From the NCBI RefSeq assembly GCF_905147365.1, contig NC_056428.1, forward strand, positions 42,066,001 through 42,130,000: 64,000 nucleotides of DNA, given 5' to 3'. Both the position numbers and the translations under genes were made by a program. This document shows positions 1-12,540 of this stretch, piece by piece. The notes beneath the pieces are model-generated. The model made no database searches. It worked only from the letters and a program-made list of their open reading frames with translations, and was not told the origin of the DNA. The DNA comes from Aricia agestis (lineage: Eukaryota; Arthropoda; Insecta; Lepidoptera; Lycaenidae). The stretch's first letter is position 1. Every line of letters begins with the position of its first letter.

Positions 1-469
1 TCAGGAAGTACCCTAACAGTTTTGATGATCGGTGAGTCAGTGACCAAATTGTGGATTTTTGGACACCTATAAAATCTAAAGTATAATAGCTACGATATTC
101 AAAATTTGCGAATTTAATAACTATACCGAGTTTCTTACGCCGGTTCTTCTCGCCGGGATAGTTCCCGAACCGGTGGTAGGCACCGTAGCTAATATTAACA
201 TTCTGAAAGTATTTTCTTAAAATCTACTCAGAAATAAAACATTTTTTTTTTTTTTCATGTCATTATATCTTAAAAATTTCAACTATCTAGCATTATTCAA
301 ACCAAAGTTACGAGGGTTCAAAAATACGACGAAACCTTTCGAGAAAAGGTAGGTACTCGTAGTGCCCTTGCGCGCTTCGCTTGGCTCGAAATCTTGATAA
401 GTAGATGAATCTTGATAAGTAGATGATTAAGAAAGCTAAGTACAGTGTTGTTGATCGTTTAAACTATTT

Positions 470-700
470 ACTAGTGTTCCGTACCCAAAGGGTAAAAACG
501 GGACCCTATTACTGAGACTTCGTCGTCTATCCGTCTGTCTGTCTCCAGGCTGTAACTCAGGAACGGTAATATAGCTAGATAGTTGAACTTTTCGCAGGAC
601 GCAGATTATGTAATATCTATTTCCGTTACAACAATATATACTGAAAAACCGGCCAAGTGCGTGTCGGGCCACGCGCAATATAGGGTTCCGTAGTACCGTT
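470..700. repeat. Dispersed repeat fragments with 'ggttccgta' ends
   Basis: A block beginning near 473 with a gtgttccgtacc motif and a (GTCT)-rich stretch, and ending near 643-695 with aaaaccggccaagtgcg and agggttccgta. The same two end types recur at 2120-2236, 2465-2507, 12111-12150, 12676-12720, and at both ends of each arm of the inverted repeat at 22419-27504. This is one multicopy family in the window. The class (non-autonomous DNA element or LINE tail) cannot be fixed by eye. Confidence 0.6.
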
Positions 701-1917
701 AGTTTTTGAAAATTTTTGTATGGTCAAAGAACGTACAATCATAACATACTAAAAATATCATATCAGTTACTTTCAAAGGAATTTGAACGAAAAGTTCCTT
801 TATACTTCGCCGAATACATTATTCTTAGTTGACTATTACTCAATAACTTATGAAGTCTTCTTAGAACTTCTTTCTCTCTGAATTTTTTACATTTCCAGAA
901 TAAACCGTTTAGCTGGTAGAAGGTACACAGGACTTTTACGTTTTTTTCCAGTTTAAAACTTAATATTTCACAAACGGATCCCTAAATCGGAAAATAATCT
1001 ATGAATATTCATAATATTTTTAAAAAATCTATCCATACGATAGAGTGGACGCGAAAAAAAAACATCCCCGCTTAATGTGTAGGGAAGTTAAAGACAATAA
1101 AAAATATTTTTTTAAGATTTCATGTAGGTACCCTATGATGAAAACTCAAAGCAGATATGTTACTACCGCGCGCGTTGTGAAGATTCAAATACGGCCCAAT
1201 TGGGCCGTCTGTTGTTTAGTCTGCATCGAGCGCAGTCACGAGCGTGCCGCGTCTTGTCTTACCTAAATAAATTGAAAATGACGTCGTGCGCGTTTCGAAA
1301 ATGTACCAATTATAACTCAAAAGAAAACAAAACACATGGAATCTCTTACCACATGTCTTGATTGCAATAAATACCTCGATTATTTACATTTTCAATTATA
1401 TTTTCGAACAATCTGGAAAAAATCGAATTTTCGTCATAGCTCAGGCGAAGAAAGAGACAGCGATACGATTCGACGTTTAAAAATAGAACTGTCTCTTTTA
1501 TGTAAATGGTTTTTCGTATCTTTTGTTTCACTTATCTGTCAAATTTGTCAATGTTTGGAATTTTAAATTTGAAAATTGTTCGGAAGAGATTTAAGCCGGA
1601 AAATAGTATGGACGTAACAGATCTGTATAAGTAGAATATCATTGTAGGTACCATTTTGTCGGCATCATTTATATGTGCGTTCATGCCAAATGGGGCTACC
1701 GTGTGTGAATTTTCCGCTAGAGGCGCTAGTGTCGCGCGAGATCCAAAAACGTCTGTTTTGTACTAGTTTTAGCGGTTTTCGTAACATAAATTATTATTTA
1801 TGCAATTTACCTGTTGAAAAGCGATCTCCTTCGTAAAATTATCCCAAAAAGTATTATTTAGCGATCAATGTAAATGCTTTGAGAGTGAAATTAAGAATAT
1901 AAATGTATATTTTTGCT

Positions 1918-1965
1918 ATTTGCTATTTTTTAATAACCTTATGGTTATTATAAAATAGCAAAAGT
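1918..1965. repeat. Imperfect hairpin, about 18-bp arms
   Basis: tttgctattttttaataacc is followed after a 4-nt loop (ttat) by its near-perfect reverse complement. It lies in AT-rich DNA with no adjacent gene, so no function is inferred. Confidence 0.6.
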
Positions 1966-2119
1966 AAAGGAGATATTATTTAAATTTAATTAAATCAATA
2001 AATGGGATTCTAGATTATTATAAAGTCGACTTTAATAGCTATACTTCGGACCTTAGTCGACAGTTGTGCCATCTAATGAGCAAAAAAACGGTAGCCCCCA
2101 TTACAGCTTTGTAGGTCCT

Positions 2120-2236
2120 ATAGTCTCTGAGACCTGACAGACCGGACAGACGGACGGACAGACAGATCTGACAGACCGGACAGACGGACGGACAGACCGA
2201 AACTATAAGGGTTCCTTGTTGACTACGGAACCCTAA
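2120..2236. repeat. Tandem GACAGACGGACG repeats ending in a dispersed-repeat tail
   Basis: A ~35-bp unit (ctgacagaccggacagacgg followed by acggacagac) occurs twice in tandem and is followed by aagggttcc and tacggaaccctaa. This matches the inner end of the arms at 24015-24050. It is a decayed copy of the same family. Confidence 0.65.
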
Positions 2237-3011
2237 AAACAAAATAAAATTAATATTTAAGGGAGGCTCCCATAGAACAAACGTGATTTTTTGGGCTTTT
2301 TTGCTCTTAGATATCAATAATGGCAACAGATAGGTTCTTGAATTTTTTACACAATCCTTAGTTATATGTGTACTTTATTATTTAACTATAATATTACACT
2401 AAAATATAAAATTAAGTGGGACTCTCAAAGAAAAAACACAATTTATGGCCTAATTTTGCTCTATAATGGTACGGAACCCTTCGTGCGCGAGTCCGACTCG
2501 CACTTGGATAATTATGTGATCCTATGGTATTAAAATATTATGAAAAAGACCTCATTTAACCACAGCATAAACTTTTGCAACAAATACAAAAAGAATAAAT
2601 ATTTTTAATTTTGATGAATTAAATGTGTAAACCAAAATGTGAGTAATAATTAGTACTATAATAGTGTGTGAGGATATAACGGCCAACCATGCGATTCCAG
2701 AGATATGCTCATTTTTCCGGTCAGCTCCATACAAAAATTTCTTTAAAAAATTATAACTCCTTTATTATTACACGTAGTTGAGTCTTTTTACATTTTGTTA
2801 TGTAATAACAACTAGGAGAACATATTTCAGATTAAAAAAATGACATCTGGAAACTCAAGTTCCTATGTCTATGAAACTCGATTTTCGATCCACTGTGCGC
2901 GACCAAAGAAACTCAGGAAAATGTGGGAAAAACGGGGGAAATATTTTTTATGGGAAAATGTACGGTTTCTGTAAAATTCCTAATTTACACGGGCGAAGTC
3001 GCGCGGGACAT

Positions 3012-3016
3012 CTAGT
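3012..3016 (+). mobile_element. Helitron-like 3' terminus (CTAG^T)
   Basis: The sequence gggcgaagtcgcgcgggaca leads into CTAG followed by T. This fits the CTRR^T 3' ends of Helitrons and a GC-rich subterminal motif common in lepidopteran Helitrons. Sixteen bases later, at 3032, an A^TC junction with tcctactaatattataaa looks like a typical Helitron 5' start, so two Helitron copies may abut here. Boundaries rest on motif recognition only. Confidence 0.45.
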
Positions 3017-4188
3017 GTCTTATATTTAATATCCTACTAATATTATAAAGGCGAAAGTTTAGATGTATGGATGTATGGATGTTTATTACTCTTTCACGCA
3101 AAAACTACTGAACGGCTTTTAATGAAACTTTACAGTAATATAGCTTATACATCAGAATAACACATAGGCTACAATTTTAACCGACTTTCATAATGGGGGA
3201 GGTGTTATGTTCGTTTTTTTTATGTTCAACGATTACTCCGCCGTTTATTAACCGATTTTCAAATATTTCCGTTTGATATCATCCCAATTTGGTATTATAT
3301 TCACAAAAGTAGTGATCTGATGACGGATCCATAAGTAATCGAGGGAACTCCCCAAAATTTATAGGGAAACATGTGGTGACTTCGGTTTCGTGAGAAGTAT
3401 TCTAAGCATATGCTACCAACAAGTAAGATTTTGCACCGAGGTATACCTGGTATACCGTGGTTCGGAAGGTGCTGAGAGAACTCCTGATTATTTATAAAAT
3501 ATACAAGTTTGGGAGTTTCGGGGTTGTTTTAAAAACGGAAAGCATATGCTAATATGCAAATTAAATTCATCATCATCATCATCACTACCATATTATACTA
3601 TACATCGTCCCATGATTATGAGCCTATTATTACCCTGTTATTGGTACTTTTCATAGTCTTTTAGATCGAGACTTGAGTTTGTCAAGCAATAATTAAAAAA
3701 AATCTATACTTAATATTATAAACCTGACGAGTACGTTTGCTTAATCGCGCTAATGTCATTATTTTTAAAGCGCTTGATAATATTCAGAATAATATTATAC
3801 AAATTATATTTAAATATAAGACATAACAAAATAAGTAAAGTAAGACTAATTTTTAGTCCACTTTGGTACCTGGTACCTGACCAGGTGTCACACGTAGAGC
3901 TACACAAATTCGCAGGTATTCTAAGTACACGAGGCACCACTAAGAACATATGGTTTCATCCATCAGAAAGTAAGTTATGTCTTATCCTTCTGGGATCCAG
4001 GTCTACCGGGTTTTTCGCAGAATATCAGGATTCAGGAACAAAATTCATCCACTTTGATTTCGTAAAGTTCGTTAGCTTGCTGTCAGCTGTCACTTTAGAA
4101 CTTCCTGGAAGTCCACAATAAAGCTCATTAACTAATAAAATTATTATTTTTTCTTGAAGTTTACACACTAAGCATTAGTTTTACAAAC

Positions 4189-4300
<112 letters not shown>

Positions 4301-4513
4301 CTTTAATTTGATGAAGAGTTTGACACATAATGAATGAGGCTTTTGTGAAATATTAAAATTAATTACATTTAAATAAGTAATGTTCCACTCTGAGTGCGGC
4401 AGTCAATCGTCAAAATATTAACTATAATTAAAATAGTGGCTAATATTGTATAGTACGATAGTATAATGATGTAGCCATATTATATTATACGTAAGGTTAA
4501 TCTTATATCTTTA

Positions 4514-4561
4514 AACGAGCAATTCTTGTATGTATATATATATACATACAAGAATTGCTCG

Positions 4562-4563
<2 letters not shown>
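4514..4563. repeat. Perfect 50-bp palindrome
   Basis: The first 25 bases (starting aacgagcaattcttg) are exactly repeated in reverse complement with no spacer; the centre lies between 4538 and 4539. An AT microsatellite follows at once. It could be an end-to-end junction of two inverted copies of a repeat that ends in AT dinucleotides. Confidence 0.95.
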
Positions 4564-4592
<29 letters not shown>

Positions 4593-4598
<6 letters not shown>

Positions 4599-4746
4599 CT
4601 CGGAATCGGCTTCAACTATTTTCATGAAATTTAGTATATAGGGGGTTTCGGAGGCGATAAATCGATCTAGCTAGGAATCATTTTTAGAAAATGTCATTTT
4701 ATTCGTGTTTTATCGAATACCGAGCAAAGCTCGGTCATATAGCTAG
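4593..4746 (+). mobile_element. Helitron 3' end with hairpin and CTAG
   Basis: The segment ends with a 7-bp hairpin (accgagc-aaa-gctcggt, 4719-4735), then seven bases later CTAG (4743-4746) followed by T. A hairpin about ten bases before CTRR^T is the defining Helitron 3' architecture. The 5' start is not resolved; it may be at 3032, or immediately after the AT tract. Confidence 0.6.
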
Positions 4747-5158
4747 TATTAATTAAAGTGACATAAAACAAAGTAGACACCAGGTAACCGTTATCAGTGT
4801 CATTTAAAAAGATGGTATGGTGCACAGTGTAGTGTGTGTAATGTTTTATTTATTAAATCAATGTACTATGATAAAAGCACAATTTTAAAACAATATTGGC
4901 TCGAATAGTTCATCAAGCCAATATTGCCTTACATGTAAACTATCTGTACAAAATTTCATGCACCTATGTTTCCACATTTTTTTGTAAAAAAAAGGGTCTA
5001 AAGTTTTTCACTCGCGTATTGATACCTCTTTAAAGATTATTGAAATGCAGAGGTTACTTTTTATCCTGATGAAGTGTCAACCATGAAATAATCTATTTTC
5101 GCTTGCAGAGCCGTGGGATAAACTAGTCTGTATAATAATTTATAAATGTATTTTTCAG

Positions 5159-5299
5159 TCTATGCCGATGGTCGAGTGTGCATATCGATTCTCCATGCTC
5201 CGGGGGACGATCCAATGGGGTATGAGAGCAGCGCGGAACGGTGGTCTCCCGTACAGAGCGTTGAGAAGATCTTGCTATCAGTTGTCAGCATGCTGGCTG
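5159..5299 (+). CDS. Ube2g2: Ube2g2 internal coding exon (active-site exon)
   Basis: Encodes the catalytic segment of ubiquitin-conjugating enzyme E2 G2, which works in ER-associated degradation by passing ubiquitin to substrates of membrane E3 ligases (family knowledge). The frame gives YADGRVCISIL, whose Cys is the thioester cysteine, followed by the acidic-loop insertion HAPGDDPMGYESSAERW typical of the UBE2G/CDC34 type, and then SPVQSVEKILLSVVSMLA. The 5' splice acceptor is tatttttcag^tc (the first two bases complete an ATC Ile codon, so the upstream exon ends in phase 1). The donor is ggctg^gtgagt, and the split codon completes as GAG with the next exon. The preceding exon, which should carry the HPN motif, is not found in the window. 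Confidence 0.93.
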
Positions 5300-6534
5300 G
5301 TGAGTGTGCTGCACTGCACTGCATATTACTAGTGTCGTTCTAAATACAAGCATAAAATTATTATTGATCGCTTAATAACTACCTACTTGAAAGGAAGCTG
5401 CGCAATTTTATAAGGGTAGTATTTCATTGAGTGTCTGTAAATTACGGTTTTATTTTAAGTGTCAAAATTACTAAATTTGGGTTATAGACTTACTATTTGA
5501 GCGACTGAGAGTGAGTGACGAGAAATTAACAGAACAGCAACTCACAAATTATTTATTTGAGTTACTTAAAATTCAAAATGAGCAGCTCCATAATATTTGA
5601 GCGACCTAATATCTGTTTGAGTGTGAACATTACGTCCTGCATTTTTTTCAATATTTGGCAAATGTATTTTTTATACTGAGCGGCATTTTATCTTAAATGA
5701 AGTATTTCGAATACAAAAACCACTTTGATAAATACTTTAACGAGCTGAGTATACTGAGCTCACATTAAAACAAAAATTTAATCCCCCCTTTACTAACCCC
5801 ACACCAGGAGCCCCGTCGTTTTGGAGCTACTCTACTTTTAAATTTTCGTAATTGATGGCTAAGGCGGGAGGTTCGCTGCGTTACGCTCCCGCCTTAGCCA
5901 TCTAACCTAACCCAAAAAAGTCGTATAGGGCCAACACGGAGTTCCTTAGACTTAGACTTTAGACATGACGATAAAGTAAAACGATAATGAAAATATTATG
6001 TATCAGAGCCAAAGGCCAACTAAGAAAAAAGGAAGAAGAAGAAGCCAAATATTTATTAGCCAAACCCATACAATTACTATACAGCTGTAGTAAATTTTAA
6101 TAATTTTACTTAATTTTTATCAAGATACCTCCCAAGGTATCCAAAAGTCAAAACTATATTATAATCCATTATATAGTTTTGGAAGAAATTTAATATCGTC
6201 CCCCACTCACCGCAGCCTTGCGATGCCTTGAAAACACTTCGTAAACACATTTTAAATGCGAATTTCTCATAAATGGAGGGTCTCCTCGGGTGGGAGTAGT
6301 GGTAGTGGTGGGGGCACAGTAGTGCCAAGTATTGCCTTAGAAAATTGTTGGCGATAGATATTGAGAATTTAAAGCAGCAATAATAATGAGCCGAAAATGT
6401 ATTCAAAAAGTATATGTAAAATAATATAGAAATTAGAATTTTGAAATTAGACAAATATAAATGGATAAAAAAGAAAATAATTATGGATTATATAAATACT
6501 AGTTATGAATGTATGTATTAAGGGATATTATATA

Positions 6535-6614
<80 letters not shown>

Positions 6615-8346
6615 TTTAGATTTTATTGTATTGTTATAAGATGCGCAAAAACTTTGTATGTATATGTTAGCATATACGACAAATGTAAATGCAATAAATC
6701 AATATATATTATTATTATTATGTTCTTATCATGGCTATTATTGAATTAAACATTTTGTCATTTTTATTATTTTATTGTATTGTAATGATTATGATTCATT
6801 GTAATATGTAATATTTATTATTAAGTGTAATTAAATCGGCATAAAAAAGGTAGAATGAATAAAAATTGGCATTACCGAAAATGGAAACCACTTATTGCAT
6901 AAAAATGTAATTTATAAAAAATTATATTGTAATAAAAAATTGCGACGAATCGGATACACGTGTCACCACAGTGATCATACGAGACCGCTGTATAAAGCAG
7001 AATATTGTTTGTATAGATAATGTAGGAAAATATACTATAAGAAAATAATGTTAATATAAATGGAAAGAAATAATTATAAATGTAAAAAATATAGTTGTAA
7101 GGAACATAAACAATAACAATGTAACCAGGAAAAAACATGTAATAATTGTCCTGTATTATGTATAGGGGAAACAAGAAGAAAAAAAAAAAAAAGGTGGGGT
7201 TTTCCTCATCCAACCCATCCCTCCTCAACCCATCTCACCACCAAAATAGTTGGGCATGATTTTAAACTTTAGCCTTTTAGCCTTACAGAACCCTAACCAG
7301 CTGATTCCTTGCAACATTGTGCTACAAATAGAACAATCCATATTTTAGGACCATTAAATCAAAGTATCAAATCCTTTCTATCTCGAGATTTTCATTAAAA
7401 ACACGTATCAAAATATAAAATATAAACCCTCAAATAGAATATCAGTAACCAATAATCTTATTAATAAAGCAGCTCACAAAAGTTCAAAGTGAACTTTTTA
7501 GTAGTTCGTAATGTATAACCTTACTTAGAAAAATTGAATCTATCTTTAATATTGAAGTTGCCCGCTATGTATTTCCAGTCGCTCACTTAGTAATACAGTC
7601 GCTCGGATAGAATTTTAATATCTGAAATAGATTAATCACAATCCACTTTATGTAAGCTCGTTCTGGATTTTATTATAAATCAATATTAGTCGCTTACTCA
7701 AATTCATGCCGCTCAAGTTATTAAAACAGTCATCAGACATCATCAGTCGCAAAGTAATTTTTTATTCGCTCGTTTTATTATTTCCCATTTTATAATAATA
7801 TCTGGGTGTGATCTTGGCGTTCATTGAGAGAGGCCTATGTCCAGCAGTGGACGACTATAGGCTGATATGATGATGATGATGAATATCTGGGTGAGGCCGC
7901 CAATTTTAACGCAGAAGTAAAGCGTTGGGAGCGTAGTTTAAAGTGACGAATAATTGTTAAGGTGTGCATACAATAAGAGATAGACATATTATACCATCGC
8001 GGAGTTTTCTGTAGACCTTTTCTTATATACTTAGTACATTATTTTGACAAATCTCGTAAAGTTCAGCCTGCGTTTGCAATGTAAGCGGAAAAAAATGTAA
8101 TTATTTACATTATCATTACAACATCACATTAGAAACCTCAAAATTAACAGTATTTCTCCACTATTTAATGAATGTTATTATACTTATAAACCTTCCTCTT
8201 TAATCACTCTATCTATTGAAGAAAACCGCATCAAAATCCGTTGCGTAGTTTTAAATATTAAAGCGAACAAAGGGACATGAGGAAAAACATCGACTTTATT
8301 TTATAATAATATGTAGAGATTCTAAAATCGTCAACTTCTTTTGCAG
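5300..8346 (+). other. Ube2g2 last intron with repeat debris
   Basis: A 3.05-kb intron with gtgagt donor and cttcttttgcag acceptor. It contains an AT microsatellite (6541-6606), a retroposon tail at 7803-7882, and scattered copies of a GAGCGAC motif near both ends (5490-5620 on +, 7570-7760 on -). I see no nested gene; the frames at 6110-6454 and 6872-7228 are AT-rich and feature-less. Confidence 0.75.
7803..7882 (+). mobile_element. Non-LTR/SINE 3' tail ending in (GAT)n
   Basis: The phrase gagaggcctatgtccagcag, then tggacgactataggctga and a (TGA)n run, is a 3' tail I recognise as very common in Lepidoptera. A shorter relative (gagcaggctgatgatgatga) occurs at 14367 and 16053. Only the tail is present. 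Confidence 0.55.
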
Positions 8347-8468
8347 AGCCAAATGACGAGAGTGGGGCCAACGTGGACGCAGCCAAAATGTGGCGCGAAG
8401 ATCGGGAGCAGTTTAACAAAATTGCTGAAAGATTAGTTCGAAAAACACTAGGTCTACCAACTGCTTGA
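8347..8468 (+). CDS. Ube2g2: Ube2g2 terminal coding exon
   Basis: Completes the E2: EPNDESGANVDAAKMWR, EDREQFNKIAERLVRKTLGL and PTA, then TGA at 8466-8468. The E2 G2 family shares the EPNDESGANVDA block and the C-terminal helix that ends in ...LGL; here three extra residues (PTA) follow. Together with the upstream exon it gives about 86 residues of the ~165-residue family length, so the N-terminal half is encoded outside the window or in exons I could not find. The gene reads towards the telomere. No poly(A) signal is decisive; AATAAA-like sequences are abundant downstream. Confidence 0.93.
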
Positions 8469-8807
8469 TTTAAGAAGACATAATATTTCCACAAAGTGCT
8501 CTTCTATGTGTGGTATTCATAGGAGATTTTTTCTAATTTTGATAATAATTTATAATATGGTTCTCGGTCGTAGGTTTAATAATATACTAGCAATAATAAT
8601 ACTAAAATATATGCAGTACGGCTGTCAATGACTAAGCTAAGAACTCCCTTTTTACTTTTAGGCGGCCCCGAGACGATCAATTTTATTGCCTATTATTACG
8701 TTTTATGCAATATTATTGCATAATAGGATTTATATTGAACAGTTTGAGTTAGTTTAATTTTAATTGCACTATAATTATCGTAGGTGTAGACTTTAGGGGC
8801 CGCCTTA

Positions 8808-9026
8808 GCGTGTTTACACACGGCGCCGCAGTGGCAGCGTTTTCCGCCGCCGCGGCGCCGCAGAACCTGCGGTGTCTCCTCCGCAGGTTCTGCGGCGCGA
8901 TCATGGGTGATGGGTCCGACTAGTCTCGTATGTTTGTTGAAAACTGCGGCACCGCTGTGTGAAAAGGGCCCATAGAAATACAAGGATGTGTATTGCGTAT
9001 GCAGCGGCGTCTGTAAACACGCTTAC
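8808..9026. mobile_element. MITE-like element with GC-rich palindromic core
   Basis: The outer ends gcgtgtttacacacggcgcc and its approximate reverse complement ggcgtctgtaaacacgc bracket about 215 bp. Inside, at about 8860-8903, a near-perfect hairpin has gccgcagaacctgcgg arms and a tgtctcct loop. The block is GC-rich within AT-rich DNA and lies about 340 bp after the Ube2g2 stop. Confidence 0.55.
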
Positions 9027-9179
9027 TCGTGTCACTTTATATCTATCATGTTGAAAGTTTAACTGTTATAAAAAGATGTGCTGGCACGATCTTTATATAA
9101 AGCAATAATATACTTAATAAGAATGTTGTTTTATTTTTTCATGTCACACTATGCGACAAGTTAAAAGGCATGCGATTAG

Positions 9180-9312
9180 GGCATCGAGACCGGGTTTTCC
9201 CGAAACCCGAAAACCCGGGTTTTGGGAATCACGAAAAAACCCGGGTTTCAAAAATGGAACCCGGGTTTTTCGAGTTTTTCGGGTTTTTCGAGTTTTTCGG
9301 GTTTTTCGTTTT
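9180..9312 (+). repeat. Low-complexity GGGTTTTTCG / ACCCGGGTTT repeats
   Basis: Short direct and inverted copies of cccgggttt and gggtttttcg. No coding function is supported. Confidence 0.8.
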
Positions 9313-9419
9313 TTTGATAATTATTAAAGGCATACATACAAATAATTTATTTTTATAACATATTGTATAGTTTTAATTAATATTTTAAAGTAAAAGTTTC
9401 GTTTAAAGTGCATTAAAAA

Positions 9420-10540
9420 CTAATTGTCACAAAAATATTTATTATTAATAATACATAATATTTTGAAAATCCTACCAAAGCTATTCAATGAAAAAAAAGC
9501 CAAGTCTCTTCAAACAATCTATCCATCGCAAAAAGTTTTCAAATTTCATATAAGCCAAGTCTTGTTAAACTTACTTCATAGTTTTCAATCAACATTCAGC
9601 GATTGACCATAGTTTTCTTTATTATGTGATCAAAGGCTTTCAAAATAAAGTGTGGACAGCTTCAAAGGGTTCTAAGTCTGCTGAAAGTACCGTGGACTTT
9701 TGATGATGGGCAAGTCAGCCACTAGTTAGTAACAAAACATTGAAACTTGTATGGACCGTTGCTGATAAAATACACCCATCAACAAAGTCTTAGGCATATT
9801 TGTATTTTTGGAATACTTATCTAAAAACCTGTCAGGATTTTTTGAAGACAGTGTATAGAACAATGACAGCTTATTTTTTTGTATAATAAGTGTTTTAATA
9901 ATATTGCATAATATTATTAAAACACTTTTCCGAATTTTTCGTTTCTAAAACAATCACAAAGTATATCTATTGTCATAAAACATCAATTATAAGTCAACAA
10001 ATCATTATTTTGTTTTATAAACTGAAAATATCATTTGAATTAGATATTTTTATTGCTGATTGTCAAAATTATAGTAATTATTTATACTGATCGATGTTTG
10101 GCATACAGTATTTTTACTAAAAAAAATTTTTTATGGCCTGCAGCGGTATGACGCTCATCAGTTTTCTTTGCAATTTAAAGTCATTATTTACGTACTAACT
10201 ACTACTGTTCGTCGTTACGCTTTTTTCATTGTTATTTCAATTATTTGTTATAAATATTCATGCAAAGGAGTTTTCATCAATTATGATGTGAAACCATTTT
10301 GTATTCCAGTATTGCAGTCTGACAAATGCGGCAGATTGTTCTTCATTGTTTGAGAGACTGATGTTGGTAACACATAATAGGACGAATGATGGCTTTCCAT
10401 AGCTGGCTGTGGATGGCATACTCACTGCGGAATTGTCAAAACACGTGATTTTACTGAACTCAGATGAAAAAAACCCCCCTTTTTTCATCTGAGTTCACTA
10501 AAATTATTTTATCAGCACCAGCGCGAGATAATTTATTGTG
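9420..10540. other. No gene seen; two strong hairpins
   Basis: AT-rich non-coding DNA. It contains a perfect 18-bp hairpin at 9888-9927 (GCAT loop) and another at 10455-10497 (18-bp arms around a C6 core). Nothing else is supported. Confidence 0.6.
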
Positions 10541-11060
10541 TGTGTGGCCAGAGTAGACAGAAGTCGTTATGTCTATTGTGGTGTGCCGTGTGGCGGTACC
10601 AACAATTCGACTAACATTCCTGTATCACGCTATCGAAGTTTCGGAGAACGGCAAGATATATACAACGTCTGAAATGACGTCAGTGGGCTTCGGCCTGACC
10701 GAGTATGCTATCTCGCTCGGTCGGAAGATCTTCCTTTTCGGCCGCCACTAACATCGTTAAATTGATGACCACCGACAAGAACACGCATCCTTCTGGACAT
10801 CAATCATCATCAACACTCCCCGCCCCTCCGCACCACGTCAGCAGACATTAAGCATAACCGGGTCGCCTTGACCATAAGCCGCGTTAGGCTTCCGCGCCGG
10901 TCGAACCCGTGTCTGGCTTGAACGGGACAGCCATAGGCTACAACGACCGGTCAGCAAGCAGAGCACGGGGTCCCTCTCCTGGTCATTGCACGCGTAGCTT
11001 CGGCCCACACCTCACATCAATGACACCATGATTAATATTCCAAACTCATGAAAAGCAACC
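10540..11060. other. Unclassified GC-richer island
   Basis: About 500 bp with clearly higher GC than its flanks, including a 60-codon open frame (10569-10751) with no recognised domain. The composition change suggests an inserted element such as a solo LTR or SINE. I found no terminal repeats or target-site duplication. Confidence 0.35.
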
Positions 11061-11922
11061 TTCCGCATTTGCCACGTGGTCTGATCTGGTCAACTAACTA
11101 CATGGTTATCTGAGATGAATTCTGTATTTTGTGACTAGAATATATAATAGAATATATATAATAAAGACTTTTTGTCGTTGTCGTTTCGTCGTCGCTTTGA
11201 GAGATTTTCCAGTAAGTTAGACCACAGGGAAACCTTAATTTGCAAAGATAATTCGGACTTAAACATAGTAAGCCAGAAAAAAACAATTTTAGCTAAAAAC
11301 TTTGGCGCTAAACTTTAATTACAGGGATAAAGTATGCCAAACATCAATTAAGATTAATTACCTATTACTAATTTGGCAATCAGCAATAAAAATGTAAAAT
11401 ATTAAATAAAGATTTGTTGGCATAGGTTTTATAGTAAAGGTTATTCCTCCATTTACTGTTTTTAAAAATTCCTGATATACTTATTAATACAATATTATGT
11501 AATTTGGAGGTGATTGGTGAAGCTTGTTCTAATACTTAGTCTTGGCCCGAAAATCTTAATCCCTACCTTTGATAAGATCCAAAATATAGGAGAGGTAAAT
11601 AGTAGCTTCGTTAAAAGTATGATACGGCCGTGCCCGTTCACTCGAGACTTGGTTGGGCACTGCCGTGACCCTACAATATGGTATTTCAATAGTATTTTAC
11701 TGGAAAGGTGCTGGCAATCGCTGAAAATCATATTTAAAGTATTTTCGCATCGCTAATCTTTGAATTATAAGAAAACCGTTAAATTAACTCTCTACGTACA
11801 ACTTGAAAAAGGCCTTCCCCATACAACGTGGGATTGAAAAACAAGTACTAGAATTTAAGTTAATTATTATGTTGTCTGTATGTGTATAGGTATTGTATAA
11901 AGGTATAGGTGTAAAAAAAACG

Positions 11923-11953
11923 CGCGACATGATGTACATAACATCATGTCGCG
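11923..11953. repeat. Perfect 13-bp inverted repeat (cgcgacatgatgt)
   Basis: Arms cgcgacatgatgt and acatcatgtcgcg with the 5-nt loop acata. Confidence 0.9.
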
Positions 11954-12540
11954 TGTCGTCATATTTTAACTCATGCAAACATATTTTTATAGTGAGCCAA
12001 ATTCGTTTTTACGAGGATAAAACTCAGAAACTTTCCTGAGGAGAATCCATAATTAAGTAGGTATGGCAAATACGTACTTCTCTAAGTTTGCCATTATGTC
12101 TCTATCTCAAAAACGGGCCAAGTGTGAAGTGCGAGTCGGACTCTCATATTTAAGGATGTATAATATGTATAATTGTATAAGGTTAAATTCGTAGTACATC
12201 AAATTTTATTTTTATTTATTTATTAACCAAAATAATATAAAAGATACAAATACAATACATTTTAATATAGAGCAACAAAAATCCCTGACAGGTTTATCTT
12301 GTTGCTGGTTCACGCTCCTTATAAAACTAAATAAATTAAGTTACAAATTACTAAGTTTTAAAGTAATAATATACAAACCTACATTTTACAGTTTGTCAAG
12401 AAAGAGTAGACAAAGTACTTACACATTTTTTTAAACGTAATCACGTTCAAAAGTTCTACCTTGCACATTTTTATCTCGATTTAGTAAGGTTTTCATATTT
12501 TTTATGTGATTTCAAAATTGTGTACAGCTTACATATTTAT

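Noticed and set aside
3753..4121. A 122-codon ORF as a gene
   Set aside because: No domain, AT-rich composition, lies among repeats; a WFHPSES stretch recalls the E2 HPN motif but the neighbouring residues do not match the family and no donor site fits.
5098..5112. Splice acceptor cgcttgcag^agccgtggg as start of the Ube2g2 exon
   Set aside because: It looks like an acceptor, but reading from it gives in-frame stops before the E2 sequence. The acceptor at 5157-5158 keeps the frame and completes the conserved NI-Y junction.
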